A stretch of 64,000 nt of DNA from Paenisporosarcina sp. OV554. GTDB taxonomy: Bacteria; Bacillota; Bacilli; Bacillales_A; Planococcaceae. The first letter of the stretch is position 1. The number at the start of each line of letters is the position of its first letter. Shown here piece after piece: positions 63,151 through 64,000 of the stretch. A model generated the notes under the pieces. That model did no database searches and was not told where the DNA came from. It saw only the letters and a list, made by a program, of their open reading frames with translations. The translations under genes and the position numbers were made by a program. The DNA lies in the NCBI RefSeq assembly GCF_003058165.1, contig NZ_QBUC01000001.1, positions 310,001 to 374,000 on the forward strand. The letters run 5' to 3'.

Positions 63151-63275
63151 TAGAAAAGCGTAAAGCGCCGTCTAGTTCGACACCGTCGCTGGAAGGTAGA
63201 AAGGCGAACATTTTCGCCTTTCTGACCCCATAAAGGTGCCCGCTGAATGGCGCTAGAGCTAGACATAGCTGCGCC
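63151..63275. repeat. Nested inverted-repeat element between topA and trmFO
   Basis: The centre is a perfect 11-bp hairpin AGAAAGGCGAA (63198-63208) / TTCGCCTTTCT (63213-63223) with loop CATT and no T-run. It is framed by inverted GTCTAG (63170) / CTAGAC (63259) and AGCGCC (63164) / GGCGCT (63249). It is more GC-rich than its surroundings and has no ORF. It resembles interspersed extragenic repeats of Bacillaceae; copy number is unknown from here. Confidence 0.7.
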
Positions 63276-63339
63276 TGAAAGAAAATATCTATAAAAGTTT
63301 ACACTTTCTTAGATAATAAAGAGAAAGTTGGTGTAGAAA

Positions 63340-64000
63340 TTGACAATTGTCAATGTAATTGGAGCGGGCCTTGCTGGAAGTGAAGCCGCGTGGCAAATCG
63401 CAAAAAGAGGTGTTCGTGTTCGACTTTTCGAAATGCGACCAGTCAAACAAACACCTGCGCACCACACGGATAAGTTCGCTGAGCTTGTTTGCTCAAATTC
63501 TTTACGTGCCAACACATTAACTAATGCAGTCGGCGTTATTAAAGAAGAAATGAGAATGTTGGATTCCGTAATAATGAAAGCAGCAGATCAATGTGCTGTA
63601 CCAGCGGGGGGAGCGTTAGCTGTCGACCGTCATGAATTTGCAGGTTATGTAACAGAGAATGTGAAAAACCATCCCCTTGTGGAAGTGATTAATGAAGAAG
63701 TAACTGAACTACCTGAAGGGATTACGATTATCGCGACAGGCCCTTTGACTTCTCCGGCTTTAGCGGAGAAAATTCAACAACTTACAGGTCAAGATTACTT
63801 GTACTTTTATGATGCTGCAGCACCTATTGTTGAAAAAGACAGTATCGATATGGATAAGGTGTATGTGAAATCTCGCTATGACAAAGGGGAAGCGGCTTAC
63901 ATTAATTGTCCGATGACAGAAGAACAATTTGACCGTTTTTATGAGGCTTTGATATCTGCTGAAGTAGTTCCATTAAAAGAATTTGAAAAAGAAATATATT
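63340..64000 (+). CDS. trmFO: Methylenetetrahydrofolate--tRNA (uracil-54) methyltransferase TrmFO, 5' part
   Basis: The first ~220 residues of TrmFO (Gid), a FAD- and folate-dependent enzyme forming m5U54 in tRNA. The gene runs off the window. The N-terminal FAD-binding Rossmann motif [15 protein letters not shown] and the conserved [32 protein letters not shown] and [10 protein letters not shown] are clear. The start is TTG at 63340, with a moderate GTTGGTG upstream; no ATG near the N-terminus fits. The order topA-trmFO is as in B. subtilis. Confidence 0.95.
   Translation, partial: MTIVNVIGAGLAGSEAAWQIAKRGVRVRLFEMRPVKQTPAHHTDKFAELVCSNSLRANTLTNAVGVIKEEMRMLDSVIMKAADQCAVPAGGALAVDRHEFAGYVTENVKNHPLVEVINEEVTELPEGITIIATGPLTSPALAEKIQQLTGQDYLYFYDAAAPIVEKDSIDMDKVYVKSRYDKGEAAYINCPMTEEQFDRFYEALISAEVVPLKEFEKEIY

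Noticed and set aside
63198-63223. Terminator of topA
   Set aside because: The hairpin is perfect but is followed by GACCCC rather than a T-run, and it sits inside a larger inverted-repeat element.

Overview
This window is a stretch of core chromosome from a low-GC, endospore-forming member of the Firmicutes (Bacillota). Protein sequences and gene order follow the Bacillus subtilis sigG-ylmC-divIVA-ileS-pyr-yloU-smc-ffh-topA-trmFO region closely. The presence of SigG and SpoVM indicates a spore former. Overall protein character and some missing genes suggest the Planococcaceae/Caryophanaceae side (Sporosarcina, Paenisporosarcina, Psychrobacillus or Lysinibacillus-like), but this placement is an inference and was not tested. 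I see no phage, plasmid, CRISPR array, rRNA, tRNA or complete insertion sequence.

Layout. 1-3677: 3' end of sigG, then the division/shape cluster ylmC-ylmE-sepF-ylmG-ylmH-divIVA. 3678-8279: T-box controlled ileS, then lspA and rluD. 8260-20014: the pyrimidine operon pyrR-pyrP-pyrB-pyrC-carA-carB-pyrK-pyrD-pyrF-pyrE, with a sigma-A promoter inside the end of rluD and two PyrR-type attenuators. 20053-20157: a 21-bp-period degenerate repeat between two terminators. 20198-21889 (minus): rqcH. 21948-29643: remA-gmk-rpoZ, then coaBC-priA-def-fmt-rsmB. 29681-29775: a decayed relic of rlmN. 29796-34847: prpC-prkC-rsgA-rpe-thiN-spoVM. 34885-35073 (minus): rpmB. 35303-39048: yloU, fakA/yloV, sdaAB-sdaAA, followed by recG. 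41091-41255: a palindromic MITE-like element carrying a very strong terminator. 41279-44866: FapR-regulated fatty acid genes fapR-plsX-fabD-fabG-acpP. 44934-52760: rnc-smc-ftsY, ylxM-ffh, rpsP-khpA. 52797-53634: non-coding hairpin-rich repeat tract. 53635-57741: rimM-trmD-rplS, sipT/lepB-rbgA, rnhB. 57786-63149: sucC-sucD, dprA, topA. 63151-63275: another inverted-repeat element. 63340 to the end: 5' part of trmFO.

How the genes work together. One block makes UMP from bicarbonate, glutamine, aspartate and PRPP under PyrR attenuation. One block starts fatty acid and phospholipid synthesis under FapR. Others form the protein-export and maturation line (ffh, ftsY, lspA, sipT, def, fmt), ribosome assembly and RNA modification (rsgA, rbgA, rimM, trmD, rsmB, rluD, khpA, rnc, ribosomal proteins L19, L28 and S16), chromosome maintenance (smc, priA, recG, topA, rnhB, dprA), and Ser/Thr phospho-signalling (prpC/prkC).

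Compared with the order I recall for B. subtilis, several genes are missing at their usual places: ylmD, ylyA, the cys cluster after pyrE, yloB, yloC, rlmN, ylqD, ylqG and ylqH. Only rlmN leaves a recognisable scar. No new multigene system is visible. The most interesting signals are the rlmN relic, a SpoVM with an extended tail, and four intergenic repeat structures.
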